DNA from: Clostridiales bacterium
GTDB lineage: Bacteria; Bacillota; Clostridia; Christensenellales; Pumilibacteraceae
Length of the DNA: 64,000 nt
Direction of reading: 5' to 3'
NCBI GenBank assembly: GCA_014799665.1
Contig: JAAVHP010000028.1
Location: forward strand, 1-64,000
Shown: piece after piece, positions 32,787-42,941 of the stretch
Layout of the letters: every line of letters starts with the position of its first letter
Numbering within the stretch: position 1 is the stretch's first letter
Translations under genes and position numbers: made by a program
The notes under the pieces: model-generated
Seen by the model: only the letters and a program-made list of their open reading frames with translations
What the model was told of the DNA's origin: nothing
Databases searched by the model: none

Positions 32787-33530
32787 ATGTCCAAACAAAA
32801 TATTTACGATAACGATTCTTTTTTTGAAAATTTCAAAAATATAAGGGATAACGATATCAATTTTAATGATTTAATCGAAACACCCATTTTACTTTCATTG
32901 CTTCCGGATTTACATAATAAAAAGATTTTAGATATCGGTTGCGGTATGGGGCAGCACGCAAAGCAATATTCGGATATGGGTGCAAAGTCAATTTTAGGCA
33001 TTGACATTTCCGAAAAAATGTTGGCTTACGCCAAAGAATATAACGGTGCGGACAATATAACGTATACTAAAATGGCAATGGAAGATATAACCTCATTGCA
33101 AGAACGATTCGACTTGATAACGAGCTCGCTTGTTTTTGATTATATAGAAAATTTCGACGAGATGATGAAACGTGCTTATAACTTATTAAACGGCGAAGGT
33201 CAACTGATTTTCAGTATGTCGCACCCGATGGTAACTGCGTTGGACGGAAAATATCCAAGATATACAAGCTCCGAAACAGGCGAGCGTATATATGCAAATA
33301 TACGCAACTATTGGGTAGAGGGCAAGAGAAAAATAAAGTGGGTAGTAGATGATTACGAGCTATACCATAGAACTGTTTCAAGCTTGATAAACTCAATTAT
33401 AAAAGCGGGTTTCATAATAACCGAATGTCAAGAGTCTCGAATAACCGACGATATGCGAAAGCGCTATCCAAACGTGTTCGGCGGTACAATTCATCTTTCG
33501 GATTTTATATTTTTCAGTTGCAAAAAATAA
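32787..33530 (+). CDS. class I SAM-dependent methyltransferase
   Basis: 247 residues. Motif I ILDIGCGMGQHAKQYSDMG and LGIDISEKMLAYAKE bind SAM; FDLITSSLVFDYIENFDEMM and LLNGEGQLIFSMSHP are the following core strands, the layout of UbiE/Tam-like small-molecule methyltransferases. GGAGGCG precedes the ATG. It stands alone with its own terminator at 33545. Substrate unknown. Confidence 0.85.
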   Translation: MSKQNIYDNDSFFENFKNIRDNDINFNDLIETPILLSLLPDLHNKKILDIGCGMGQHAKQYSDMGAKSILGIDISEKMLAYAKEYNGADNITYTKMAMEDITSLQERFDLITSSLVFDYIENFDEMMKRAYNLLNGEGQLIFSMSHPMVTALDGKYPRYTSSETGERIYANIRNYWVEGKRKIKWVVDDYELYHRTVSSLINSIIKAGFIITECQESRITDDMRKRYPNVFGGTIHLSDFIFFSCKK

Positions 33531-33544
33531 TTCGATGCAATATG

Positions 33545-33592
33545 TGAACAGTACGACTTTTCATGACAAAAAAATTGTACTGTTCATTTTTT
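33545..33592 (+). terminator. intrinsic terminator
   Basis: TGAACAGTAC (33545-33554) / GTACTGTTCA (33577-33586) followed by six T. It also reaches the stop codon of the convergent transposase remnant. Confidence 0.75.
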
Positions 33593-34751
33593 ATTTATCG
33601 GTTTTATTCGCATTGGTTTCTGTTATTTGTGAAAAATACTCACTTTCGTTCTGATCGGGCGTTTTATATCCAAGAGCCGCATGCGGCCGGTAAGAATTAT
33701 AATGCTCAATAAAATTTTTGACGGCATCAACCAAATAATCAAAATATTCAAAGTGACGACTATGTATGTCATCTCTTTTCATATTAGAGAAGAACGATTC
33801 TATAACGGCATTATCATAAGGTGTCCCACATTGAGAAAAAGACTGTTCAACTTTTAAGGTTTTCAATAACGAAACATATTGATCGGAAGTATAGTTCGCG
33901 CCTTGGTCACTATGAACTGTTAAGCCTTTAGGAAAATTTCTTTTTTCATAAGCGTTTTTGAAAGTGTTGACTGTAAGAGCGCTATTATTTCTAATAGACA
34001 ATTCATAGGCAAGTATTTTTCGTGAAAATAGTTCCATTACAACGTAAAGATAATATCTGTTCTTGTCAATTATAATGCAAGTTATATCGCCAACCCAAAA
34101 TTAATTTGGAGCAGATTGATTAAAATTTTGTTCAAGCTTATTCTTGCAATAGAATGACTTAGGTGCATCATCATTAGTATGCATTGGAGAATTGCGACGA
34201 TTGCTTTTGAGATTAGGTGTTTTCATCAATGATGAAACTTTACCCAAAGATGTATGTACTCCAAGACTTGTGAGTTTTTGAAAAATCTTATTAGCACTGA
34301 AACGCCCGTCACTTTCGGCATGGATACGCGTGATTTGTTCTTTTAAAAACTTGTCGTGTAGCTCATATTGTGTTACTAAAACCCTACACCTGTCATGATT
34401 ATAGAATGTAGCGTGATGAATTCCTATAACTCGGCACATCTGTTTTGTTGGAAATTGCCCATTAAGGCTATCCGCTATTTCCAATCGTTGCGTTAAGTTC
34501 GGGTTCAAATAGTTGTAAGCTTGATGCAAGATAGTGTGCTCTCGAGCAAGCTTTGCTAGTTGCTTTTGCAATGAAATTATTTGTGAGTATGAATACTTAG
34601 TATTTCTATCCGTATCTCGTCTAACTGAGAATAGCTTAATCCAGTTGTATAAGGAGGAATGAGAAATACCGAAGGTTTTACAAATTTCTTTTGTTGTTAC
34701 ACCATTTGTATAAGCATTTATTGCTTGTGAGCGTGTTTCTAATGAGTACAT
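33591..34751 (-). pseudogene. IS3-family-like DDE transposase with in-frame stop
   Basis: One reading frame of about 386 codons broken by a single TAA at 34101-34103. The upstream part has an HTH (GVTTKEICKTFGISHSSLYNWIKLF) and an IS3 OrfB-like helical region (HAESDGRFSANKIFQKL). After the stop the rve core continues in the same frame: FWVGDITCIIID (first Asp), HSDQGANY (second Asp) and NAVIESFFSNMKRD (Glu). A PN-stop-FWVGDIT context where PNQ-WVGDIT is usual suggests CAA changed to TAA. OrfA and OrfB parts are fused in one frame. No terminal inverted repeats were found. The start ATG is 12 nt after the recombinase stop. Confidence 0.85.
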
Positions 34752-34763
34752 ATTATCCACTAT

Positions 34764-35652
34764 TTACAGCTTATTTCTGTAGTTGAATTTATTAAGAACT
34801 TGCTTTTTTCGTTGAGTTGTAACTTCGGTATAGATTTGTGTTGTTGCCACGCTTGCGTGCCCGAGTATCTCTTGAATTGAACGGAGATCAGCGCCATTAG
34901 CAAGTAGATTAGTGGCAAACTTATGTCTAAGATAGTGTGGGGTAGAGTGAAATGTAATTTTAGCTCTTTTCAAGTATTTTTTGTATATGTACTCTATACC
35001 ATGTATGCTTACTGGGTTGCCATAACGGTTAACAAATAGATTTGTGCCGTTGTCTATTTTTCGTTCTTTGACAAGACAAATTACGCTATTCCACGTAATA
35101 GGAGAGGATATATAAAAAAGACGCTGTTTGCGCCCTTTGCAGAGTACTAGAAGCGCGCGTTCAGAAATTATGATGTCTGACAATTGGATTGCGGCAGCTT
35201 CACCTATGCGTATACCGGTGCTTATGAGCAAATCGATTAGAGCCGCATCGCGTACATACTCGAACTTAGCAAACGTTGTTAGTCTATCGTAATTAACAGC
35301 ATCAAAGTAATTAAGTATTTTGGAAATGTCTTTGACGGCAAGAGTTTTGGGTAATTTGCGTTCTTGTTTGAATCGAAACTTGAGCTTTGCAGAGGGTGAT
35401 CGGTCGATGACTTCGGTATCTATTAGATATGAATAGAATAATTTGAGCGTGATTATTTTGCGCTGAACAGAAGTATCTTTAAGTTTTAGCTTAGATGTTA
35501 GATGGGAGACAAAAGAACAAATATCGGGGGTGAAGAATATCTTGCTCATAAGCAAAGAACTGTCGTAGATCGCTGCGATACGCAGATAAAGTTTTATCCG
35601 ATAAGTTTTTTGTGGCTTGCAGGTAGTTGATAAATTTAGACAAATAGTCCAT
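34764..35652 (-). pseudogene. frameshifted XerC/D-type tyrosine recombinase
   Basis: The N-terminal SAM-like domain starts at ATG 35652 (MDYLSKFINYLQATKNLSDKTLSAYRSDLRQFF, GGAGG upstream) and leaves frame at a run of five G (35526-35530 on +). Removing one base joins it to the catalytic domain. That domain keeps STGIRIGEA (Arg), HYLRHKFAT (His-x-x-Arg) and GHASVATTQIYT (His and the Tyr nucleophile). Intact length would be about 296 residues. It could have mobilised the surrounding island. The frameshift may be real decay or a homopolymer sequencing error. Confidence 0.85.
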
Positions 35653-36121
35653 AATTCCTCCGAAAAGTTGTTTTCTATTGCACATTATACCATAATGGAC
35701 AAGTTACCTTCCTAATTTAAATGAAAAAGCAAAAGTGAGATTAATTCATGTATGTAAATGAAGTGACGCCTTATCACAAAATATTCCAGAGACAAACATA
35801 ACGTAAATTACAAAAATTAAAATATTGTGTGAGATGGAAAAAAATTCGACATTTTTCGTGTAGATATAAATAAAGCCATATACTTAATTATTGTTTTGTA
35901 ATGGTTTTGTGTATCCGTAATGAACCCATCTTTTGATTTGCTGCATTACCATCATTCTAATATGTGTCTGCTAGATGAGGATTTAAATTGGAAAGACGAG
36001 TTTCTTATGTTTCTAATATGATAACTTCTGTACATAAGTGTTTACACTAAGCAAGGTAAATTTGCTCACGAATACAAGACATATTCTTAGAGGCGCAATG
36101 CATCAATCGAAGTAAAAAAGG
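35653..36121. other. AT-rich intergenic region without recognisable gene
   Basis: About 470 bp between the recombinase remnant and the 26-bp repeat. I see no ORF with an RBS, no tRNA and no clear hairpin; it may contain the upstream end of the decayed mobile element. Confidence 0.5.
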
Positions 36122-36147
36122 TCTTACAATAACTTGCAATTATTTTA
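36122..36147 (+). repeat. 26-bp inverted repeat, left copy
   Basis: Core CTTACAATAACTTGCAA. Its exact reverse complement lies at 43544-43569. It sits 21 nt before the ATG of the first glycosyltransferase, just upstream of the RBS, and contains TACAAT that could be a -10 box. Confidence 0.85.
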
Positions 36148-36168
36148 AGAAAATGTAGGAGGAGTTGT

Positions 36169-37089
36169 ATGGAAAATCCTAAAGTTAGCGTTGTAATGGC
36201 TAGCAGGAACAATATAAAGTATCTTTTTCGGGCAGTTGAAAGTATACTTTCTCAAAATTTTTCTGATTTTGAGTTCATAATACTTGACGATTTTTCTGAC
36301 GAGAATTGCGTGGATGAAGTAAAGAGATATGCAGACAATCGTATAAAATTAATTGAATTTAAAAATCGTAACGGAATTGCGCCTTTACTTAATTACGGGA
36401 TATCAATCTCAAAAGGAAATTATATAGCTATCATGGATAATGACGATATCAGTCTGCGTGATAGACTTAAATATCAAGTTGATTTTATGGAGAGCAACAA
36501 AGATATAGATATTTGTGGCACACGTTATTATAGAATTAACGAAGATGATAGCTTAATAAATTTACATAACGGCAAGTATACTGATGACGAAATAAAAACT
36601 GCCCTACTGCTTGGCGAGACTAGCATCCATCATCCGACAGCCATGATAAGAAAAAGTTCATTGATGAAATCTGGAATGCGTTATGAGCGTGAATTTAATA
36701 TGGCGGAAGATTTTCGCCTTTGGTGCAAATGCAGTATCACAATGAAATTTGCTAATTTACCCATTCCGCTTTATAAGTATCGTGTACACCCCAGATCAAC
36801 AAGTGTAGAGTATTTCAAAACGCAAAGGTTAATCGCAAGACAAATCCTAAAACAACACATGGAAAATTTAAAAATACCTTTTTCACCAAATGAGTTAAAT
36901 TGTCATTATCAGTATTCACTTTCTTTAATTGAAGATTTAAAAAATATTTCATCAGAAGAGATGCTCTCATGGCATAAAAAACTTAAAGAATATATCTTTC
37001 TAAATAAATTATTCGATTACGATGTATTTGAATGCATTGCGAATGAAAAATTGGAAAAAGCATTGAATAAATTGGAGAAGTACCAATGA
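36169..37089 (+). CDS. family 2 glycosyltransferase
   Basis: 306 residues, GT-A fold. VSVVMASRNNIKYLFRAVESILSQNFSDFEFIILDDFSDE is the nucleotide-sugar-binding start, DNDD (about residue 86) the metal-binding DxD, and HHPTAMIRKS with EDFRLWCK the acceptor side. No TM helix, so a cytosolic enzyme. AGGAGGAG precedes the ATG. It overlaps the second glycosyltransferase by 4 nt. It opens the + strand arm of the inverted-repeat-bounded module. Confidence 0.9.
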   Translation: MENPKVSVVMASRNNIKYLFRAVESILSQNFSDFEFIILDDFSDENCVDEVKRYADNRIKLIEFKNRNGIAPLLNYGISISKGNYIAIMDNDDISLRDRLKYQVDFMESNKDIDICGTRYYRINEDDSLINLHNGKYTDDEIKTALLLGETSIHHPTAMIRKSSLMKSGMRYEREFNMAEDFRLWCKCSITMKFANLPIPLYKYRVHPRSTSVEYFKTQRLIARQILKQHMENLKIPFSPNELNCHYQYSLSLIEDLKNISSEEMLSWHKKLKEYIFLNKLFDYDVFECIANEKLEKALNKLEKYQ

Positions 37090-38222
37090 AACGAAGTCAA
37101 TTTTGCTTAATTGTTCCTGTTCTACAAACGGAAAAAATTTTAAGATTGTTTATCGATTCACTTTTTAAGTCTTTACAATATACGTCAACTATTATTTTTG
37201 TAGATGACGGTTCGTCTCAAGCGTCAAAAAACATACTTTTGGATAGTAAAAATATAAAAAACGAATTTGTTGTCAGAATTGAGATTATCGAAAACGAAAA
37301 GCCCATGGGATGCGCAAAAAGTATAAATAAAGCATTGAAATTTTTACCAGATTGCGATATTGTTACGTTTTTAGATTCAGACTTAATACTTACTGAAGAT
37401 TGGCAAAAGCATGTATTGGAGTCATTCGAAAATCAAAATATTGGTATAGTCGGTGGAATGTTGCTCTATCCACAAACAAACGGAATACAGTGCTGTGGAA
37501 TAACGTTTAACAATTCAGTGGGAAGACATCTTTTTCTGAATAACAAACCCGAACTTATAGGGTTAAATGAAAATTTTGAGATTCAAGCTACAGTGTTTGC
37601 TTTCTGCAATATTACATATCCCGCCGTAAAAAAGGTGGGAAACTTAGACGAACGTTTTTTTAATGGCTATGAAGATTGGGATTACCAATTCAGAATAAGA
37701 AAGCATGGATGGATGGCGGTAACAAATCCACAGATTAAGCTTTATCATTGGGAAACAAGCTGCGGACCACACAGAACTTTTAACAGAAAAAGTAATCTTG
37801 GATTGTTTTGGAGCAAGCATTCGACATATGTGCAAAACGATATTTCAAAATATATTGACGACAGCATTGTTTACTTACGCGATAAATATATTGTTATTGA
37901 TTTATGTGAAGGACGTGCCGAAATAGAGGCAATAAAACAAACATTGCTTGATGCGAATTTAATTGCGGAGTATCTTGACTTTTCTTATATTGTTTCCAAG
38001 GAGTCTATTTGGTTGTCACAAGTATTTAACAGCACCTTCTTTCTTAACAATAGGCCGATTATTTATTTGGTTGACAATTTTTTGAAACTTTTAGATAATC
38101 AATATTGGTGGAGCTTACGTTCACATATTTGCGATAAAGACGTAATAGTGGACTTATATGGTAATGTTTTGCCGTTTAAAGTATTAAGCCAATGCTTTTG
38201 GCCGGGAAGTAAAATCAGGTGA
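37086..38222 (+). CDS. glycosyltransferase family 2-like protein
   Basis: 378 residues. The GT-A domain has IIFVDDGSSQASKNI, MGCAKSINKAL, FLDSDLIL (DxD) and the late ERFFNGYEDWDYQFRIRKHGW motif of rhamnosyl-like GT2 enzymes. About 130 C-terminal residues (IVIDLCEGRAEIEAIKQTLLDANLIAEYLD...) are not part of the usual domain and are unassigned. ATGA overlap with the previous gene indicates translational coupling; the aminotransferase follows after 4 nt. Confidence 0.85.
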   Translation: MKRSQFCLIVPVLQTEKILRLFIDSLFKSLQYTSTIIFVDDGSSQASKNILLDSKNIKNEFVVRIEIIENEKPMGCAKSINKALKFLPDCDIVTFLDSDLILTEDWQKHVLESFENQNIGIVGGMLLYPQTNGIQCCGITFNNSVGRHLFLNNKPELIGLNENFEIQATVFAFCNITYPAVKKVGNLDERFFNGYEDWDYQFRIRKHGWMAVTNPQIKLYHWETSCGPHRTFNRKSNLGLFWSKHSTYVQNDISKYIDDSIVYLRDKYIVIDLCEGRAEIEAIKQTLLDANLIAEYLDFSYIVSKESIWLSQVFNSTFFLNNRPIIYLVDNFLKLLDNQYWWSLRSHICDKDVIVDLYGNVLPFKVLSQCFWPGSKIR

Positions 38223-38226
38223 GCGA

Positions 38227-39453
38227 ATGAACAAGTTTATAAAAAACAAATTAATATTCGAAAAATATAAAAACATTATTCCAGCAGCGTGCTCTACTTT
38301 GGCAAAAAGTCCCAATAGACTTTTTGCCGATTACAGCCCGTTTGTAATTCGTTCGGCTAATGGAGCATTTTTTATTGATGCTGACAACAATAAATGGATT
38401 GATTGTGAAATGGCGATGGGTTCTGTTGTATGGGGACATGCCAGAAAAGAAATAAATTCCGAGATAATAACCCAATTAAATAAAGGTTGTCATTTTTCTT
38501 TGCCGAGCATTAGAGAATATGAATTAGCGGATATTTTACTTAATCGATATCCAATGTATTCGTCTATAAAATTTTTCAAAAACGGTGCGGATAGCGTTTA
38601 TGCCGCCGTAAAAGCGGCGAGATATTTAACTGGAAAAAGTGCCACATTATCTTTGGAATATCATGGTTGGTTAGACTGGTCGATTTGCGGTAGCTATAAT
38701 GTAAAGCCACAAGATGTTGGGATACCTATGAGTTCAACGATAGATTATATTTATTGTTCAAAAGAGCAACTGCTTAATACCGTTAATGACAATAGAGATA
38801 GGCTATGCGCTGTAGTTTTGTGCCCCGCAAATTATTCGCCAGATTTATTGATGCAAGTAAAAAATTTTTGCAATAATTCAAATATACTTCTTATCTTTGA
38901 TGAAGTAACTTCGGGAATAAGATTTGGATATGGTGGAGCGACTGTCGCTTACGATATTTATCCGGATTTTCTTTGCTTATCCAAAGGGCTTACAAATGGG
39001 CTACCGTTAGCGGTCGTACTTGGGAAAAAATACAATATGCTTATTATGGAAAAATTAAAGATTTCCAGTGCTCATGCAGGTGAAAATATATCGCTCGCGG
39101 CCGCAATAGCCTGTGAAAAACTTCTAGAAAAGAACAAAACATGTTGGCCGTCATGGAAAAATCAAACGAATAAAATCATCAGCGACATAAATGAAATTAT
39201 TACAAAATTTCACGCAAAACTGTTTCTATCCGGAAATGCAGGCTGGTTCAGCATACGAAGTGATAGCAATGATTTTTGGTCAGATCCATTTAGAGAATAT
39301 TTTGTTAAGTATTTGGCTACAAAAAATATTTACACTAAAGGATATATTTTGTTTAGCGATGCGCACACACAAAATGAAATTAATTATGTAGGCGAAAATA
39401 TTTGCAAATGTTTAACAGATTATTGTAACGGTATTGAGCTTAATTCATTATAA
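38227..39453 (+). CDS. class III aminotransferase (glutamate-1-semialdehyde aminotransferase-like)
   Basis: 408 residues, PLP-dependent fold type I. Features are FIDADNNKWIDCEMAMGSVVWGHA, FFKNGADSVYAAVKAARYLTGK (phosphate-binding), the cofactor Asp in LLIFDEVTSGIRFGYGG and the Schiff-base Lys in CLSKGLTNGLPLA (about residue 258). It resembles sugar- or GSA-type aminotransferases found in polysaccharide clusters, not the haem enzyme, given its neighbours. Its last 14 nt overlap the 3' end of the opposite-strand STAND gene. Confidence 0.87.
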   Translation: MNKFIKNKLIFEKYKNIIPAACSTLAKSPNRLFADYSPFVIRSANGAFFIDADNNKWIDCEMAMGSVVWGHARKEINSEIITQLNKGCHFSLPSIREYELADILLNRYPMYSSIKFFKNGADSVYAAVKAARYLTGKSATLSLEYHGWLDWSICGSYNVKPQDVGIPMSSTIDYIYCSKEQLLNTVNDNRDRLCAVVLCPANYSPDLLMQVKNFCNNSNILLIFDEVTSGIRFGYGGATVAYDIYPDFLCLSKGLTNGLPLAVVLGKKYNMLIMEKLKISSAHAGENISLAAAIACEKLLEKNKTCWPSWKNQTNKIISDINEIITKFHAKLFLSGNAGWFSIRSDSNDFWSDPFREYFVKYLATKNIYTKGYILFSDAHTQNEINYVGENICKCLTDYCNGIELNSL

Positions 39454-42400
39454 AAAAAGTTATACCGTTTACATTTGCGGCAAGCATACTCGGAATATTA
39501 TCATGTCTTTTGTCGTTAATGGATATTTGGGGTAATTCTTGGTGTAATATGTTAGCTAAAATATCAGTAGCCGGCGCCACCATTCTTTTAAAACTTAACG
39601 AGGTTTTTTTATTTAATTCAATAGCTGTCGAAAATAAATCGACGGCTTTCCTAGCATAATGAATACAATTATTATCTCTTTTGAAATGTAGAAATTGAGC
39701 CATATTCACATATGCTTTCCATTCAAGATTGGGCATGTTGCTAAATGTGGATTTATTTAGAGCTACCATTAGATCATTTAAACAATCATCATAGTTCTGC
39801 ATATAGAAATGACACAAAGCTCTAATAGTTCTACATAAATATTCCTCATAAACTTTCGGGCGAAGGCGATAAAAATCAATTAATTGGTTTATCTTAATGA
39901 TTATCGGAGTAACATCATTATTGTTTTTAATAGCATATAAAACCTCTCCAATTAATAATTGAGTTTCAATTAAAGTCTTTTCATGTTCAAGATACGGAAT
40001 AGGATTATTATCAAAGCTTAATAAAATCTCCTTCATTTGGGCGGCTGGTTTGTCGTAATCCCAATGGAATTCAAGTGTCGACATTTCATAAGCAATATGG
40101 GCAGAAGAATACAAATCTCCACGGTGCGTTGCCGACAGTAAACAGTCTTTTTGTATTTTATATGCCAGACTAAAATCACCGGAAAACCAATAACAAACCG
40201 CAAGTCTAGCCTGTAGTTTTTCTTTTAAAAGGCTAATTCTATTATAGTGTAACTCATATTTCTTATCGTTAAGGCATCGGTCTGCTAATTTTATCCCTAA
40301 CTCAGCTTTTTCTATTGAATCGTCAAATAACAACCTATCAGCTTGAATATTAGCATATTCTTGATAGCTTTTCAGATAACATAAAATGTTTTCTATACAA
40401 TCTTCTTTAATGTTAAAAACTTTGTTTAGATATGACAATCCATCATTCCAATTCCCATTCCGCAAAATGAGTTCACATATCTCAAAATAAACTTCATATT
40501 TTAGTAGCTTTACAACACTCACGTTATCTTGAATTTGATCGATTATTTTATATGCCGCTAATCGAATATCGTCGGCTTGCGTCTCTTGTAATAAATTGAA
40601 AGCATCATTATAAATATTTTCATAATCCTTAATTGAGTATAATCTCTTCAATTCAATTATATTCAATTTATCATCATCATTAAGGCCGGGCATTGACGTA
40701 TAAAAGCTAAAGCATTCATCGATAAGCGAATCGTTCTTGATATGGTACTCATTAAATGCATTTAAATAATGTTCATGTCTAAATTTAATAGTGTTTACGG
40801 AATTATTAATATCCTCAATGAATCCGCTTTGCTTAATTAAAAATTTATTGCTTTCAGTTAAATTCAATTTATCAATTATCCAATCATTCATTTGCGGTTT
40901 TATCTTATCATTCCATTTTGCCGCAATTACAAGTAATTCCACATATATTTTAAATTTTTTCTCATAATAATCTATTCTATTCTTTATAGTGGTAATTATA
41001 TCACCTGAAAATAGTTCTTTATTAAAAGCTTTAAGAATAATCAGCTTATGATTATTATCAAATCCTAAAATCTTATTTTCTAACATAAGATTAATATTTT
41101 GTACAATGTGCATGGGAACACTATTCGAAGACTGAATTGTTTCATTTATAAAATCTTCAATCTTGTTGTTTAATGTTGAAGAAAATTGTGATTTAACAAA
41201 TTCCTCACACATCTGTTTATTCCAAAACGGCAAATTTATGATATTCAAAAAGCCATTTTCTAGGAAATTTAACCAGTTATCAGGCGAATAGCTTAAATCG
41301 TTTTTTCTTAAAGTTTCACCGTCTCTACCCTCGAAAATAATAACCAAACGGTTTTCCAATAAATTTTGATGACGATCCAATATCCCCAGCGTTTCGTCAA
41401 GGATGCCAAAAAACTCCTGTTCTCCCCAATGCAAATCGCTTAGCCAAATTAAAAGCCTATTGTCGGCGGATATGGTCATAATTAATGTTGCAAGACATTC
41501 GGCAATCATTTTTTGGGATACTTGCTTTTTCCCCGAAAAATAATCTAACAAATGATTGTGCCATTCTTGTTCGAAATTCGTACGCAAAATATCTTTTAGA
41601 GTATTTATGGCCTGCTCAGCTCTGAAAATCGAAGACGAATCGGGAAAAATCAATTTATTGAATAGCCTGGTAATAACTTCACGTTCATGGATTTTATCTT
41701 TCGGATGCTGGACTGCAACGCAAGAAAAGCCATTTCCCGACGCGGCGTAAACTAGCTCGTTGATTATTGTGGATTTCCCCAGTCCGCCACATCCGACAAT
41801 TGCGCAACACATAAAATTATTATCAATAGTTTTATTATTTTTAATAAAATTACTTAGTGCATTATATTCTTGAATATGCGTCGGCTCTATTAATTTATTA
41901 GGTAAAAATCCATTTAAAAAATGCACTTTTTGAAGCGCAACGGAAGCCATTACTTTGTCATTTTCATAGCATAGATCTATATTGCCTAAACCGTGCCGTC
42001 CTACTTGTGTGCCTCTAAAAACAAAGCTGAACTCTTTTTCTTGACCATACAATAATTCTGTAGATTTTTTTAAATGAACTCCCTTTGATCTCGTATCTGC
42101 CGCATTAAGCGGATACATGATTTGAATTGTGTTATTGGTATTAGGCCGCCACTTCAAATATAACCGAGAATCTAAGAACGGAAAATTATTAGCGACTGAA
42201 ATCTTAATGCAAAAAGTCTCGCCAACTAAAAAAGTTTCCTCATCCATACTACTTACGTTAATATTAATATCCAGCCAATCATCACGCTGGTTGTTTATAA
42301 ACGCTTCAAAATCTTCTAGCTCTGAATTAGTTATTGCATTTTTTAATATCTCTTTAAAATATGAAAAATTTAATTTCCAACTCTTTATTAATGTATTGCC

Positions 42401-42940
42401 GTTTAGAAGAGTAATATTAGCATAATCTTTTAATTCTGCAATATCACGACTATGTGAATTTTGTTCAATATCGTTATTTAATTTATTTATGTAGTTATCG
42501 TTATTTGTAGCAAGGATGAACAAAAACTGTCTTAATGTGCAATTATTGTCATCGCGCATACGCAACCAGGCACTTTTAAGTTTAAATAAATCTACCTTTA
42601 CTTGCCCAATGCCATATCCGTTCCCTTCGGTATGCTTAACTTGCCCAAGAGATATTTCTTTAATAAAATTATTTGAAAAAGGAGTTTTGATAATTTTTTT
42701 AGAAGTACCGTATAAGTCAACTCCACCATCTTTTGATGCTCGTGTTATTTCCCATAAAATATTATTATCATATAAATTTAATGTCTCGGCGACTAACAAT
42801 TCAAATATTTGAACCTTCGGCGACTTTTGGGCGCTTTTGCTGGACTTATCATCTTCAAGTATAGTTGTAATTGTTTTCCCCAATTTTTGTACAGGGACGT
42901 CCCTTGATAATATTTTCCAAATATCGTTCGGCTTATTCAT
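39440..42940 (-). CDS. Mrr-like nuclease-STAND NTPase-TPR protein (Avs-like)
   Basis: 1166 residues. N-terminal PD-(D/E)xK domain of Mrr type: DGGVDLYG (Asp about 75) and LGQVKH (Gln-x-Lys about 100-102). A beta-rich stretch (about 220-335) follows. The STAND NTPase has Walker A VGCGGLGKST (about 382-391) and Walker B LLIWLSDLHW (about 496-505). The C-terminal 500 residues are helical repeats (for example ADRLLFDDSIEKAELGIKLADRCL) expected to sense a ligand. This order matches bacterial Avs-type immune sensors that activate an N-terminal nuclease on recognising phage proteins. It is preceded by a HAD gene with one base between them. Confidence 0.82.
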   Translation of the reverse strand: MNKPNDIWKILSRDVPVQKLGKTITTILEDDKSSKSAQKSPKVQIFELLVAETLNLYDNNILWEITRASKDGGVDLYGTSKKIIKTPFSNNFIKEISLGQVKHTEGNGYGIGQVKVDLFKLKSAWLRMRDDNNCTLRQFLFILATNNDNYINKLNNDIEQNSHSRDIAELKDYANITLLNGNTLIKSWKLNFSYFKEILKNAITNSELEDFEAFINNQRDDWLDININVSSMDEETFLVGETFCIKISVANNFPFLDSRLYLKWRPNTNNTIQIMYPLNAADTRSKGVHLKKSTELLYGQEKEFSFVFRGTQVGRHGLGNIDLCYENDKVMASVALQKVHFLNGFLPNKLIEPTHIQEYNALSNFIKNNKTIDNNFMCCAIVGCGGLGKSTIINELVYAASGNGFSCVAVQHPKDKIHEREVITRLFNKLIFPDSSSIFRAEQAINTLKDILRTNFEQEWHNHLLDYFSGKKQVSQKMIAECLATLIMTISADNRLLIWLSDLHWGEQEFFGILDETLGILDRHQNLLENRLVIIFEGRDGETLRKNDLSYSPDNWLNFLENGFLNIINLPFWNKQMCEEFVKSQFSSTLNNKIEDFINETIQSSNSVPMHIVQNINLMLENKILGFDNNHKLIILKAFNKELFSGDIITTIKNRIDYYEKKFKIYVELLVIAAKWNDKIKPQMNDWIIDKLNLTESNKFLIKQSGFIEDINNSVNTIKFRHEHYLNAFNEYHIKNDSLIDECFSFYTSMPGLNDDDKLNIIELKRLYSIKDYENIYNDAFNLLQETQADDIRLAAYKIIDQIQDNVSVVKLLKYEVYFEICELILRNGNWNDGLSYLNKVFNIKEDCIENILCYLKSYQEYANIQADRLLFDDSIEKAELGIKLADRCLNDKKYELHYNRISLLKEKLQARLAVCYWFSGDFSLAYKIQKDCLLSATHRGDLYSSAHIAYEMSTLEFHWDYDKPAAQMKEILLSFDNNPIPYLEHEKTLIETQLLIGEVLYAIKNNNDVTPIIIKINQLIDFYRLRPKVYEEYLCRTIRALCHFYMQNYDDCLNDLMVALNKSTFSNMPNLEWKAYVNMAQFLHFKRDNNCIHYARKAVDLFSTAIELNKKTSLSFKRMVAPATDILANILHQELPQISINDKRHDNIPSMLAANVNGITFFIMN

Positions 42941-42941
42941 G

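Noticed and set aside
36169..39453. Treating the GT/aminotransferase genes as part of a capsule cluster
   Set aside because: No Wzx, Wzy or further sugar genes are adjacent, and the same 26-bp leader motif links them to the STAND arm instead.
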